64,000 nt of DNA from Mesorhizobium sp. CU3 (lineage in GTDB: Bacteria; Pseudomonadota; Alphaproteobacteria; Rhizobiales; Rhizobiaceae), in assembly GCF_006442965.1 (NCBI RefSeq), contig NZ_VFWX01000016.1:62001-126000 (forward strand). Reading direction: 5' to 3'. Below, one piece after another: positions 1-8,207 of the stretch; position 1 is the stretch's first letter, and every line of letters starts with the position of its first letter. Under the pieces are notes generated by a model. That model saw nothing but the letters and a program-made list of their open reading frames with translations, ran no database searches and had not been told where the DNA came from. The position numbers were made by a program, and so were the translations under genes.

Positions 1-1
1 C

Positions 2-163
2 GACGCTTTCGTAATCGGCATCGACGATCTAGCCATGTTCGAGGTGGCGATTCGCCGAAAGCTGCTGCTGGAAATTGCCGGCCAGCCTATACGACCCAGG
101 CTCGCTTCCTTTGCGAGGTCGGCGGCATTCGACTGTTCGATGCCCGGGGCAATTCCCCGCTGA
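2..163 (+). CDS. C-terminal fragment of a DUF1194-type (VWA-like) protein
   Basis: An open frame enters from the left edge and stops at a TGA at 161-163, giving the last 53 residues of a longer protein. The segment around GIDDLAMFEVAIRRK and LLLEIAG resembles from memory the C-terminal end of DUF1194 proteins, which are predicted secreted von Willebrand factor A-like proteins of alphaproteobacteria. The diagnostic N-terminal MIDAS region is outside the window, so this rests only on the tail. After the stop, 78 bases separate it from the convergent moaE end; I see no strong terminator there. Confidence 0.4.
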   Translation, partial: DAFVIGIDDLAMFEVAIRRKLLLEIAGQPIRPRLASFARSAAFDCSMPGAIPR

Positions 164-241
164 ATTCAGGCGGAAGCATTCCGCACGCCGGCCTATTGGC
201 GAGACATCCGGCGTCAGGTCGCCGCCAATTTCAGCGACGGT

Positions 242-718
242 TCATCCACCCGATTTCTTCCAGCGATCCGCCGCTCGGTCATCAGCCTCCTTGGCCTCGA
301 CCCAGCCGCCATGCGAGCCGTCGGTGAGATGCTCTTTCTTCCAAAACGGCGCGCGCGACTTCAGGTAATCCATCAGGAAATTGGCGGCCTCGAAGGCGGC
401 TTGCCGATGCGCGGACGCGGCGACCACCAGAACGATGTTCTCGCCCGGCGCTATCTTGCCGTGACGGTGGATTACGGTCAGCCCTTGCAGTGGCCAGCGC
501 TCGGTCGCTTCGGCGGCGATGCGGCCGATCTCCGCCTCGGCCATGCCGGGATAATGCTCGAGCTCGAGCTCCGACAGCGCGCCCTGCTCGTCGCGGCAGA
601 GACCTGAGAAGGTGACCACGGCGCCGATGTCGGCGCGGTCCCTGGTCAGGGCCGCGATCTCGGCGGCGACGTCGAAATCCTCGCGCTGGATGCGGATGCC
701 GGGCACAGCGCCGGCCAT
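242..718 (-). CDS. moaE: Molybdopterin synthase catalytic subunit MoaE
   Basis: A 158-residue protein of normal MoaE length. MoaE is the large subunit of molybdopterin synthase, which inserts two sulfurs into cyclic pyranopterin monophosphate to make molybdopterin in the cytoplasm. The family core is visible: HRHGKIAPGE, then a helix beginning HRQAAFEAANFLMDYLK and the lysine-rich FWKKE segment that carries the catalytic lysines. It starts at an ATG one base after the moaD stop, so the two subunits are almost certainly co-translated. It is the last gene of a leftward pgsA-moaD-moaE group. Confidence 0.95.
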   Translation of the reverse strand: MAGAVPGIRIQREDFDVAAEIAALTRDRADIGAVVTFSGLCRDEQGALSELELEHYPGMAEAEIGRIAAEATERWPLQGLTVIHRHGKIAPGENIVLVVAASAHRQAAFEAANFLMDYLKSRAPFWKKEHLTDGSHGGWVEAKEADDRAADRWKKSGG

Positions 719-719
719 C

Positions 720-971
720 TCAGCCTCCGGTCATTGGCGGAAACAGCGCGATCTCGCGCGCGCCCGCGATCTTCTCGCGGTGGCCGACATGTTCCTGGTT
801 GATGGCGACGCGGATCACGTCGGGAAATTGCAGCGCGTGCTCGTACTCCTCGCCGCGCGACTTCAGCCAGCGCAGCAGGTCGGCGACGGTCTCGATGCCG
901 GCGGGCAGCTCGACATCCTCTTCCGGCTTGCCGATCCGCTCGCGCACCCAGGCGAAATAGATCAGCCGCAT
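720..971 (-). CDS. moaD: Molybdopterin synthase sulfur carrier subunit MoaD
   Basis: An 83-residue ubiquitin-fold protein ending in PPMTGG. The C-terminal Gly-Gly is the hallmark of MoaD, where it is activated by MoeB and converted to the thiocarboxylate that donates sulfur in molybdopterin synthase. The N-terminus (MRLIYFAWVRERIG) fits the first beta strand and turn of the fold. It lies between pgsA (1 base gap) and moaE (1 base gap), so all three are probably one transcript. Nothing unusual is seen. Confidence 0.95.
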   Translation of the reverse strand: MRLIYFAWVRERIGKPEEDVELPAGIETVADLLRWLKSRGEEYEHALQFPDVIRVAINQEHVGHREKIAGAREIALFPPMTGG

Positions 972-972
972 C

Positions 973-1569
973 TCACTCGTCCATGATGTGCTTGAGGCCG
1001 GCGCGGAAATAGTCGTAGCCGGTGTAGAGCGTGACGAGAGCCGCGACCCACAGCAGCACCAGCCCGGTCTGCGTGGTCAGCGGAAAGATCTTGTCGCCGG
1101 CCGGGCCTGCCAGCAGGAAGGCGATGGCGACCATCTGGATGGTGGTCTTCCATTTGGCGAGCTGGGTGACCGGCACCGAGACTTTCAGCGCCGCCAGATA
1201 TTCGCGCAGGCCTGAAACCAGGATTTCGCGGCACAGGATGATGATCGCCGCCCACAGCGACCAGCCGGCGATGCCGGCATGGCGGTCGGTGTCGGCGGCC
1301 AAAAGCAGCAGGCAGGTGGCGACCAGCAATTTGTCGGCGATCGGGTCGAGCATCTTGCCGATGTTGGAGGTCTGCTGCCAGGCGCGGGCAAAATAGCCGT
1401 CGAAGTAGTCGGTGATCGAGGCGAGCAGGAAAATGGCCAGCGCCGACCAGCGGGCGAAGTCGGACGACTTCAGATGGCCTTCGAGGAAAAAGCATAGCAC
1501 GACCAGCGGCACCGCGACGATGCGGGCGTAGGTGAGGATGTTCGGCAGGTTGAATGCGCGCTGGGCCAT
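973..1569 (-). CDS. pgsA: CDP-diacylglycerol--glycerol-3-phosphate 3-phosphatidyltransferase
   Basis: This inner-membrane enzyme makes phosphatidylglycerol phosphate from CDP-diacylglycerol and glycerol 3-phosphate, the committed step to phosphatidylglycerol and cardiolipin. The CDP-alcohol phosphotransferase signature is complete: DG-x2-AR-x8-G-x3-D-x3-D (DYFDGYFAR, then GKMLDPIADK). Several hydrophobic membrane segments surround it. I place the start at the ATG at 1569 (MAQRAFNLPNIL), which matches the usual family N-terminus; a GTG nine codons upstream (1596) is possible but has no visible ribosome binding site. Length is 198 residues. It leads into moaD and moaE. Confidence 0.93.
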   Translation of the reverse strand: MAQRAFNLPNILTYARIVAVPLVVLCFFLEGHLKSSDFARWSALAIFLLASITDYFDGYFARAWQQTSNIGKMLDPIADKLLVATCLLLLAADTDRHAGIAGWSLWAAIIILCREILVSGLREYLAALKVSVPVTQLAKWKTTIQMVAIAFLLAGPAGDKIFPLTTQTGLVLLWVAALVTLYTGYDYFRAGLKHIMDE

Positions 1570-1690
1570 GTCGTCTCGGAATATCTCCTCCGCCACAGGT
1601 ACTCAAATCAGAAGCCAATGTAGGGGGTCAACAGGCGAGATTCGATTGGACAGGGAAAAATGGCGTGAGATGCCGGTGGGCAACCACCCC

Positions 1691-3796
1691 TCAACTCTCG
1701 TGAAAATGATTGTAGACGAGCTTCGCCACGTGCTCGGAAATGCCGTCGACCTTGACCAGGTCCTCGACCGCGGCGCGGCTGACGGCCTTGGCGGTGCCGA
1801 AGGCGTGCAGCAGCGCGCGCTTGCGGCCGGGGCCGATGCCGGCGATCTCGTCGAGCGGGCTCTTCACCATCTCCTTCTTGCGCCGCGCCCGGTGGGAGCC
1901 GATGGCGAAGCGGTGCACCTCGTCGCGCAAACGCTGGACGAAATAAAGCACCGGATCGCGCACCGGCAACATGAAGCTCTCCCTGCCCTTGACGAAGAAG
2001 CGCTCGCGGCCGGCATCGCGGTCCGGACCCTTGGCGATGCCGATGGCGACGACCCGGTCCTCGACGCCGAGATCGGCGAGGATCTGGCGCACCGCCGTCA
2101 TCTGGCCCTGGCCGCCGTCGATCAGGATGACGTCGGGCCAAGCGGGAAAGCTCCCATTGCCGGTGACCAGATCTTCCTCTCCGCCGTCGTCCTCGGCTTC
2201 CGCGCCTTCCGATGCGGAAGGCTTCTGCTCGTCGCCGTGCTCGCGCAGCAGCCTTGAGAAGCGGCGCTGCATCACTTCGCGCATCATGCCGAAATCGTCG
2301 CCGGGCGTGATCTCGGTCGAGCGGATGTTGAACTTCCGGTACTGGTTCTTCACAAAACCTTCCGGCCCGGCGACGACCATGGCGCCGACGGCATTTGTGC
2401 CCATGATGTGCGAGTTGTCGTAGACCTCGATGCGCACCGGCGGTTTTTTGAGGCCGAAGGTCTCGGCAAAACCGTTGAGCAGCCTCGCCTGAGTCGAGGT
2501 CTCTGCCAGCCTGCGGCCAAGCGCCTCGCGCGCGTTCTGCAGCGCGTGGTCGGTCAGGTCCTTCTTCTCGCCACGCTGCGGCACCGAGATCGCGATCTTG
2601 CGCCCTGCACGGGTGGAGAGCGCCTCGGCGAGCAATTCCTGCTCCTGCACGGCTTGAGAGAGCAGAAGCGTCCGTGCGGGCAGTTTGTCATCGTAGAACT
2701 GCGCCAGGAACGAGCCCAGCACCTCGGCCGGCTCCAGCGCCGGATCGGCCTTCGGGAAATAGGCGCGATTGCCCCAGTTCTGGCCGGTGCGGAAGAAGAA
2801 CACCTGGATGCAGGTCTGGCCGCCCTCGGTGTGGATGGCGAAGACGTCCGCCTCCTCCACCGTCTGCGGGTTGATGCCCTGATGCGCCTGCACATGCGAG
2901 AGCGCCGCCAAGCGGTCGCGATAGATGGCGGCGCGCTCGAAGTCGAGTTCTTCGGAGGCCTGCTGCATGGCGCCTGAAATCTCGGTCCGCACCTTCTGGC
3001 TACGGCCGGAGAGGAAATCCTTGGCTTCGGCGACCAGTTCGGCATAGCCCTCATGCGAGATCTCGCCGGTGCAGGGCCCGGCACAGCGCTTGATCTGATA
3101 AAGCAGGCAGGGCCTAGTACGGTTCTCGTAGAAAGAATTGGTGCAGCTTCTGAGCAGGAAGGCGCGCTGCAGCGAATTGATGGTGCGGCCGACCGCGCCG
3201 GCCGACGCGAAAGGCCCGAAATAGTCGCCTTTGCGCGAGCGCGCGCCGCGATGCTTGTAGATGCCGGGCGAAACATGGTCGCCGGTCAAAAGGATGTAGG
3301 GGAACGACTTGTCGTCCCGCATCAGCACGTTGAAGCGGGGCCGGAGCCGCTTGATCAAATTCGCTTCGAGCAGCAGCGCCTCGATCTCGGTGCGGGTGAC
3401 GACGAACTCCATCGTCGCCGTCTCGCGCACCATGCGGCCGATGCGGACGGTGTGGAAACGCCCTTGCGCGTACTGGGTGACGCGCTTCTTCAGGCTGCGC
3501 GCCTTGCCGACATAGAGCACATCGCCGTTAGCATTCATCATGCGGTAGACGCCGGGCTGGTTGGGCAGGCGCTTGACGAAGGTCTGGATCACCTCGGCGC
3601 CGACCATGCCGTCGGCATCGCCGGCATGAGGCGTCCAGTCGATGGCCGTGAAGGCGACATCGGGACCGCTGGGCGCGACTTCCGGCTCGACGATCTCTTC
3701 GGTCGCCTCGTCCTCGATGTCGAGATCGGGGTCGAGATCGCGCGGCATGTCGTCGGCGGCGCCGCCGCGTCCAAGTTTGCGGGCTGAAGGACTCAT
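1691..3796 (-). CDS. uvrC: Excinuclease ABC subunit C
   Basis: UvrC makes the two incisions in nucleotide excision repair after UvrA-UvrB load on damaged DNA. Domains in order (701 residues): an acidic N-terminal extension of about 65 residues; a GIY-YIG nuclease from about residue 78 (GVY, then YVGKAR near 95); a UVR motif (EELDFERAAIYRDRL); an RNase H-like C-terminal nuclease (YDNSHIMG, DVILIDGGQGQM); and a tandem helix-hairpin-helix end (GIGPGRKRALL, VDGISEHVAKL). The open frame continues upstream, but the ATG at 3796 overlaps the stop of the preceding SDR as ATGA, so I use that start. The acidic extension is longer than in enterobacterial UvrC. Confidence 0.96.
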   Translation of the reverse strand: MSPSARKLGRGGAADDMPRDLDPDLDIEDEATEEIVEPEVAPSGPDVAFTAIDWTPHAGDADGMVGAEVIQTFVKRLPNQPGVYRMMNANGDVLYVGKARSLKKRVTQYAQGRFHTVRIGRMVRETATMEFVVTRTEIEALLLEANLIKRLRPRFNVLMRDDKSFPYILLTGDHVSPGIYKHRGARSRKGDYFGPFASAGAVGRTINSLQRAFLLRSCTNSFYENRTRPCLLYQIKRCAGPCTGEISHEGYAELVAEAKDFLSGRSQKVRTEISGAMQQASEELDFERAAIYRDRLAALSHVQAHQGINPQTVEEADVFAIHTEGGQTCIQVFFFRTGQNWGNRAYFPKADPALEPAEVLGSFLAQFYDDKLPARTLLLSQAVQEQELLAEALSTRAGRKIAISVPQRGEKKDLTDHALQNAREALGRRLAETSTQARLLNGFAETFGLKKPPVRIEVYDNSHIMGTNAVGAMVVAGPEGFVKNQYRKFNIRSTEITPGDDFGMMREVMQRRFSRLLREHGDEQKPSASEGAEAEDDGGEEDLVTGNGSFPAWPDVILIDGGQGQMTAVRQILADLGVEDRVVAIGIAKGPDRDAGRERFFVKGRESFMLPVRDPVLYFVQRLRDEVHRFAIGSHRARRKKEMVKSPLDEIAGIGPGRKRALLHAFGTAKAVSRAAVEDLVKVDGISEHVAKLVYNHFHES

Positions 3797-4557
3797 TCCA
3801 CCATGCCTGTCACATCCGGCGTCTGCCACGCAAGATGCTGGCCCCCGTCGAGCGCGATCATCTGTCCGGTGACCGAGCGCGCCTGCCAGAGATAGCGGAT
3901 CGTAGCGCCGAATTCGGCCAATTGCGGGCCGCGCTTCAGGATCAGGCCCTCGACCTGCCGGTCGAAATCGCGGTCTTCCTGGCGCGTATTCTTCAAGGTC
4001 GGACCGGGACCGATGGCATTGACGCGGATGCGCGGACCCAGCGCCTGGGCCAGCATCTCGGTCTGCGTCCACAGCGCCGACTTCGACAGCGCGTAGGAGA
4101 AATAGCGCGGCGTCGGGCGCCAGACGCGCTGGTCGATGATGTTGACGATCAACCCCTCCTCGCGCTCCGGCAAGGCTCGGGCGAATTGCTGCGCCAGGAG
4201 CGCCGGCGTCTTGACGTGGATGGCGAAGTGGCGGTCCCAAGCCTGCCAGTCGAAATCCTCGACGCTGTCGTCGACGAATAAAGAGGCGTTGTTGACCAGC
4301 AGCGTCACCGGACCGAGCGCGGCCTGCGCACGGCCAATGAGGCCGGCGACGGCATCCATGTCGGTGAGATCGGCTGCGACCACGGCGGCGCGGCCGCCCT
4401 CGCCCTTGATATGGTCCGCCAGGGCTTCCGCGTCATCGCCGGAACGATTGGCGTGGATGGCGACGGCAAAGCCGTGCGCGGCCAGATCCTCCACGATTGC
4501 CTTGCCGATCCTTTTGGCTCCACCCGTCACCAGCGCGACGGCGGTCGCTTTGCTCAT
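3793..4557 (-). CDS. Short-chain dehydrogenase/reductase, FolM/pteridine-reductase-like
   Basis: A classical SDR of 254 residues with a Rossmann nucleotide motif near the N-terminus (TGGAKRIGKA), the NNAS motif after strand 4, and the catalytic Tyr-x3-Lys in YFSYALSK. The TGGAKRIG start is typical of pteridine reductase/FolM-like SDRs, but the substrate cannot be read from sequence. The ATG at 4557 (MSKATAV) is preferred over one five codons upstream. Its stop overlaps the uvrC start by 4 bases, so the two are translationally coupled; whether it has a role connected to repair is unknown. Confidence 0.85.
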   Translation of the reverse strand: MSKATAVALVTGGAKRIGKAIVEDLAAHGFAVAIHANRSGDDAEALADHIKGEGGRAAVVAADLTDMDAVAGLIGRAQAALGPVTLLVNNASLFVDDSVEDFDWQAWDRHFAIHVKTPALLAQQFARALPEREEGLIVNIIDQRVWRPTPRYFSYALSKSALWTQTEMLAQALGPRIRVNAIGPGPTLKNTRQEDRDFDRQVEGLILKRGPQLAEFGATIRYLWQARSVTGQMIALDGGQHLAWQTPDVTGMVE

Positions 4558-4970
4558 GCTGTCAATCCTCAATCGGCTTCACGATTCCGGGGAGCCGGCA
4601 CAATATGACGGACCAAGCGTTAAATGCCATTTCCACCTGGGGCGGGAATGTGGCGAAGCGGCCCGCGGACACACTCTGCCAGGCCCGGATTCGGACGTGT
4701 CGTCGCCGAATATAGGCCGCGAGACCCCATGAACCAAGCGGTGTGCGGCGCAACATCATTAGCCTGCTGACATCTCGCTGTTGCGAAGATGCAACGTCAA
4801 GTTTCAGCCTCATTCGCGCCGGGGAATGACCCAAGTTCAGGTTCGCTTCAGCCGCATTTGAGCACGACATTTGGAACCGTCGAGCGCCAGGCCCGTTTAT
4901 CCCCCCGGACGGGCCGGGGCATTCATGAACAACCAAGCCTAAGTGTCTTAGTGGCTTAAGGAGTATAACA
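4558..4970. promoter_or_regulatory. Intergenic region upstream of the outer-membrane protein gene
   Basis: About 410 bases between the divergently oriented SDR and omp genes, with no credible coding frame. It must hold promoters for both genes. A short dyad GTTGC-gaagat-GCAAC lies at 4780-4795. A good ribosome binding site AAGGAG lies at 4958-4963, seven bases before the omp ATG. The distance suggests a long omp leader, but I cannot place the -35/-10 boxes with confidence. Confidence 0.4.
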
Positions 4971-5618
4971 ATGAAGACCAATCTCAAATTCGCGCCGCTC
5001 GCCGCTGCGCTCGGGCTGTTCGCCTTTGCCGGTACCGCGTTTGCTGCGGACGTCGTTTCGGAAGAGCCGCCGGCTCCCGCCCCGGTTGCCGAGCAGCCCG
5101 TCGCTGCCTGGGCCGGCCCCTATGCCGGTGTCACCCTGGGCTACGGCTTCGACGGCCATGCCAATGCCCGTGACGCCGGTACCAATGTGAAGACCAAGGG
5201 CTTCGTCGGTGGCGTTTTCGGCGGCTATCAGTGGCAGCAGGAGAACTTCGTTTATGGCGGTGAAGCCGACCTCGGCTACAACGGCACCAAGGGCGACAGC
5301 AACGGCATCAGCGCCAAGTCGGGCCTGGAAGGCTCGCTGCGCGCTCGCCTGGGTTATTCCGTGACGCCTGAGATCCTGCTCTACGGCACGGGCGGTCTTG
5401 CCGCGAAGAACCAGAAGATCGAGACCGCCGGAACCAGCGACAGCAACGCCATGCTGGGCTGGACTGCCGGTGTCGGCACCGACATCAAGATCACGGACAA
5501 CGTGTTCGGCCGTGTCGAGTACCGCTACACCGACTACGGCAGCAAGGACTTCGACAATGTCGGCAACGTCAAGTCCAAGGACAACCGCGTCACCTTTGGC
5601 GTCGGTATGAAGTTCTAA
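4971..5618 (+). CDS. Outer-membrane beta-barrel protein, Omp25/Omp31-like
   Basis: A 215-residue secreted protein with a clean signal peptide (cleavage after GTAFA, about residue 24), a short Pro/Ala-rich linker, then a small beta barrel of alternating aromatic and small residues (WAGPYAGVTLGYGF, GGVFGGYQWQ, FGRVEYRYTDYG). It ends in VTFGVGMKF, with the terminal phenylalanine that the BAM complex recognises. This is the Omp25/Omp31/RopB-like family, abundant in Brucella and rhizobia. The strong AAGGAG site and the Rho-independent terminator just downstream fit a highly expressed monocistronic gene. The specific paralogue cannot be named. Confidence 0.92.
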   Translation: MKTNLKFAPLAAALGLFAFAGTAFAADVVSEEPPAPAPVAEQPVAAWAGPYAGVTLGYGFDGHANARDAGTNVKTKGFVGGVFGGYQWQQENFVYGGEADLGYNGTKGDSNGISAKSGLEGSLRARLGYSVTPEILLYGTGGLAAKNQKIETAGTSDSNAMLGWTAGVGTDIKITDNVFGRVEYRYTDYGSKDFDNVGNVKSKDNRVTFGVGMKF

Positions 5619-5639
5619 GTCGCATAAGCCACGACACGG

Positions 5640-5668
5640 AAAAGCCGGGCCTCGCGCCCGGCTTTTTT
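5640..5668 (+). terminator. Rho-independent terminator of the omp gene
   Basis: A perfect 7-bp stem GCCGGGC / GCCCGGC (5644-5650, 5656-5662) with a 5-base loop, flanked by AAAA on the left and TTTTTT on the right. It begins 21 bases after the omp stop. Confidence 0.95.
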
Positions 5669-5787
5669 GTTGGGTGGCGCCTCCAATTTGTCCTACGGGA
5701 AGCTGAAGCGTCCCGTTGTGCCTTCCTAGCCCGATCGCTTGCAGGTTTCGAAAACTTTGTACGAGCAGACAACAAACTGACTGCGCG

Positions 5788-6216
5788 TCAGGGCCTCTCG
5801 GCTGGCGGACGCGGCGACGGTTCCTGCTGGAAACCGTCATGCGCCGGGATCAACGGCAGCTGGTCCAGCCACTTCGCCTTGGAGCGGATCAGGACTTGCG
5901 CATCGGGTCGGTACTGGCCCGGATCGGCCAAGGTGGCGGCATGGACGTGGATCTCGGACGGCCATCTGTCGGAGCGGAAGTAGAGCCTGGTGCCGCAAGA
6001 CGGGCAGAATCCGCGAAACGTGTTCGGGGTGCTTTCATAGTGGTTGATGTCCCCGGTCCAGTTCACCTCATCGCGCCTTAGGCCCAGGAAGGCGGTGATG
6101 GGTGAGGACGTGGCGCGCTGGCAATCGGCGCAGTGACAGACCAGGTTGCGCGTGACCTCCCCGGAATAGGCCCAGGTGACTGCACCGCACATGCAACGTC
6201 CCGTCAAAGATGTCAT
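5788..6216 (-). CDS. GFA-family zinc-binding protein
   Basis: A 142-residue protein of the glutathione-dependent formaldehyde-activating (GFA)/CENP-V fold. The zinc-binding cysteines are all present: GRCMCGAV, CHCADCQ and CPSCG. Most bacterial GFA-fold proteins have no proven formaldehyde activity, so the reaction is unknown. I chose the ATG at 6216 (MTSLTGRCMCG) because the family core begins there; the frame extends 13 codons further upstream. It is leftward and stands alone, with a palindromic repeat element at 6310-6411 upstream. Confidence 0.85.
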   Translation of the reverse strand: MTSLTGRCMCGAVTWAYSGEVTRNLVCHCADCQRATSSPITAFLGLRRDEVNWTGDINHYESTPNTFRGFCPSCGTRLYFRSDRWPSEIHVHAATLADPGQYRPDAQVLIRSKAKWLDQLPLIPAHDGFQQEPSPRPPAERP

Positions 6217-6309
6217 TGCGCCCTCCGCGGCCGCCTGTCCAGGACGGCCAGCCATGCAGCGTAGAATAGGCCGCGCAACTTCTCTCAGGCTGGCCGTTTT
6301 GCGACCTCA

Positions 6310-6411
6310 ATGCATGTCGCCCAAAAGTGCGTAGCGGTTTTGGGACAACGACATGCATAAAACAACAATCTAAAGCGCGTCGCATAAGGCCGTTCAGGCG
6401 CGACGCGCTTT
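6310..6411. repeat. Dispersed palindromic element, copy 1 (family A)
   Basis: Two adjacent dyads: ATGCATGTCGCCCAAAA... paired with ...TTTTGGGACAACGACATGCAT, then TAAAGCGCGTCGC paired with GCGCGACGCGCTTT (arms at 6371-6383 and 6398-6411). The same unit occurs in inverted orientation at 47062-47164, so this is a true interspersed repeat of the rhizobial intergenic mosaic type. Its right arm overlaps the last codons of the tfoX-like gene. Confidence 0.85.
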
Positions 6412-6771
6412 GGCTGGCTTGACCTTGGGCGGCAGCGTTTCGACGAAAGCCAGCGCGCGATCGAGCCAGGCGGCGAGGTCGGCTTCGTTCGCCACCCCTT
6501 CCGGCGCGACACGGACATAGCCTTCCATCGAGCGCCCGCCCATCTCCATCGGGCTCGCATGAGGGCCGCCGGCCGCGGTCGCATGCGCGGCTTTGCCGAC
6601 GCGAACCAAGAGCCCGCGCTTCGAGGTGCCGATCAGCATGTTGCCGTTGAGCATGAAGCAGGTGCCGCCGAACATTTTCTGCTCGGTGAAGGCGCGCGAT
6701 CCAAGGGCTGCACGCAGGCGCCCTACCATCGGATCGATTGCGACGCTGGTTTTGCTAACCGACTTCGCCAT
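6394..6771 (-). CDS. TfoX/Sxy N-terminal domain protein
   Basis: A 125-residue protein with the TfoX/Sxy N-terminal fold: an N-terminal helix, the KMFGGTCFMLNGNMLIG strand pair, and a C-terminal helical part. In gammaproteobacteria this domain is associated with competence regulation, but short alphaproteobacterial members like this lack the C-terminal domain and have no assigned role. The ATG at 6771 (MAKSVSK) is chosen over the longer frame because a GGAGG sequence precedes it. The final five codons (KARRA) and stop come from a palindromic repeat element. Confidence 0.8.
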   Translation of the reverse strand: MAKSVSKTSVAIDPMVGRLRAALGSRAFTEQKMFGGTCFMLNGNMLIGTSKRGLLVRVGKAAHATAAGGPHASPMEMGGRSMEGYVRVAPEGVANEADLAAWLDRALAFVETLPPKVKPAKARRA

Positions 6772-6884
6772 ACCACCGCCTCCGCGATTTTGCACCGCGA
6801 CAGGCAAGCATGGAAGTGCCGGGTGTTCAAGCTGGCGCGGGGCCGAAGCCGCCAATCTCCCGACAACAGGAGATCGGCTTTACC

Positions 6885-7481
6885 TCACGCCGGCACCGCC
6901 GGCTTCAGCTCCGGGAACTTCTCGTCGAAGCGCGCGGCCCAGCGCACGAGCCGGCCGCGGCCCTTTTCCCATTGGCCGCCGAAACGCAACGCCAGATAGC
7001 CAAGCGTGGCGCGCAGCGCCATCTGGCCGGCGGTGATCTTCTTCGGCAGTTTCGGCGGGTTGGCGTTGAGAAGATCGAGCGCGGCGGTGATCTTGGTCCA
7101 CTGCCGGTCGAGCCAGGGTTGATAGACCATCTCCTGCGGCCGCGTGCGCCGCTCATAGACCATCGAGAGCGCGCAGTCGCAGATGCCGTCGGCCAGCGCT
7201 TCGAGAGTTTCGGCCTCGAGCCGCTTGTCCGGATTGCGCGGCAAGAGCGCGTTCTTCGACAGCCGGTTGAGGTGTTGCGTGATGGCGCGGCTGTCATAGA
7301 TCGAGCGGCCGTCATCGAGCACCAGCACCGGGATCTTGCCGAGCGGATTGGCCGAGATCAACTCGGCCGGCTTCTCCTCGGTCTTGATCGGCACGAGGTC
7401 GATGGCGATGCCGGCATAGGCGGCGGCCATGCGGACCTTCGAACTATAGGGAGAGGTGGAGGCGTAGAGCAGCTTCGGCAT
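6885..7481 (-). CDS. Glutathione S-transferase family protein
   Basis: A 198-residue protein with an N-terminal thioredoxin-like domain (LLYASTSPYSSKVRMAA, NPLGKIPVL, then DSRAI for glutathione gamma-glutamyl binding) and an all-helical C-terminal domain. The serine in TSPYSSK is the likely activating residue. Family members conjugate glutathione to electrophiles or reduce peroxides; the substrate here is unknown. The ATG at 7481 (MPKLLYA) matches the domain start; the upstream 41 codons of open frame are not GST-like. Transcribed leftward, separated from the histone-like gene by that gene's terminator. Confidence 0.9.
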   Translation of the reverse strand: MPKLLYASTSPYSSKVRMAAAYAGIAIDLVPIKTEEKPAELISANPLGKIPVLVLDDGRSIYDSRAITQHLNRLSKNALLPRNPDKRLEAETLEALADGICDCALSMVYERRTRPQEMVYQPWLDRQWTKITAALDLLNANPPKLPKKITAGQMALRATLGYLALRFGGQWEKGRGRLVRWAARFDEKFPELKPAVPA

Positions 7482-7602
7482 GATCGGTTCCCGGTTGTTT
7501 GCCGATACTGTTGACCGATCATGGCCTGCAAGACAACGGCCAGTGGCGGGAAACAAGCCAGCCAATCGACGAGCGGGAAATGTTGCGACGACAGCGGCAA
7601 AC

Positions 7603-7648
7603 AAAAAAGCTCCCGGAAGTTTGCCCTTGGCAAAGTTCCGGGAGCTTT
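7603..7648 (-). terminator. Rho-independent terminator of the histone-like gene
   Basis: A long hairpin: GCTCCCGGAA (7609-7618) pairs with TTCCGGGAGC (7636-7645), extended inward by GTTTGCC/GGCAAAG with one mismatch. Read leftward it ends in six T residues (A-run at 7603-7608). It lies about 95 bases after the stop of the histone-like gene. Confidence 0.9.
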
Positions 7649-7742
7649 AGGAGGAGCGTCCGCTCCGTTACGCCAGACTGGCGAGAGGGGCGCCATCGGC
7701 GCCCACCCTCGCCTGCTCACGCTCGGGAGCGAAGCTACGCGA

Positions 7743-8090
7743 TTACTTCTTGCCGGCCGGCTTCTTGGCCGGAGCTGCCTTCTTCACGGCTGCAGGCGCC
7801 TTGGCGGCCGCTGCCTTCATCGGAGCCTTGGCGGCGGGCTTGGCCGCTGCCTTCGCTACCGGCTTCTTGGCGGCGGGCTTCGCGGCTGCCTTCGCGGCCG
7901 GCTTGGCTGCTGCCTTGGCGGCGGGCTTTGCCGCGGCCTTGGCCGCCGGCTTCGCTGCTGCCTTGGCCGGAGCCTTGGCGGCTGCCTTCGGTGCCGCTGC
8001 CTTCTTCACTGCAGGTTTCGCGGCAGCCTTAGCTGCCGGCTTCTTTGCCGGCGCTTTCGCCGCCGGCGCCTTGGTTGTCGTCTTTGCCAT
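7743..8090 (-). CDS. Histone H1-like Lys/Ala/Pro-rich protein
   Basis: A 115-residue protein made almost entirely of Ala, Lys and Pro in repeating AAAKPAAK-type units, starting MAKTTTKAPAAK and ending PAKKPAGKK. This composition is that of the C-terminal tail of histone H1 and of bacterial H1-like nucleoid proteins (for example the HC2 and AlgP types), which bind DNA through charge. No globular domain is present. The antisense strand also holds a long open frame, a by-product of the GC-rich repeats. It has its own terminator. Role in chromosome compaction or regulation is inferred, not shown. Confidence 0.8.
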   Translation of the reverse strand: MAKTTTKAPAAKAPAKKPAAKAAAKPAVKKAAAPKAAAKAPAKAAAKPAAKAAAKPAAKAAAKPAAKAAAKPAAKKPVAKAAAKPAAKAPMKAAAAKAPAAVKKAAPAKKPAGKK

Positions 8091-8207
8091 GCGATGCCCC
8101 TTGCGTTTTGCCTAGGGTCGTGAGTGACCCGGCGTCTTCATGCATATCTGACTCGCGACTGTCTAGCCAGCGAAGCAACACAATGATTTTCAGTTATTGA
8201 ATTTTGG

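Noticed and set aside
75..368. 97-codon plus-strand frame at the left edge
   Set aside because: Overlaps moaE and the DUF1194-like tail; Ser/Arg/Pro-rich shadow.
3797..4240. N-terminal extension of uvrC into the SDR gene
   Set aside because: The extra 148 codons overlap the SDR and have no UvrC similarity; the ATGA overlap at 3793-3796 marks the true start.
4956..5840. 294-codon minus-strand frame over the omp gene
   Set aside because: The plus strand has a signal peptide, a beta barrel, a ribosome binding site and a terminator; the antisense frame has none.
7743..8090. Possible CRISPR or tandem DNA repeat array
   Set aside because: The DNA periodicity follows the Lys/Ala codons of the H1-like protein and has no spacer structure.
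7750..8115. Hydrophobic Ala-rich frame antisense to the histone-like gene
   Set aside because: It mirrors the AAK/PAK repeats. The minus strand has the terminator in the right place; the plus strand does not.
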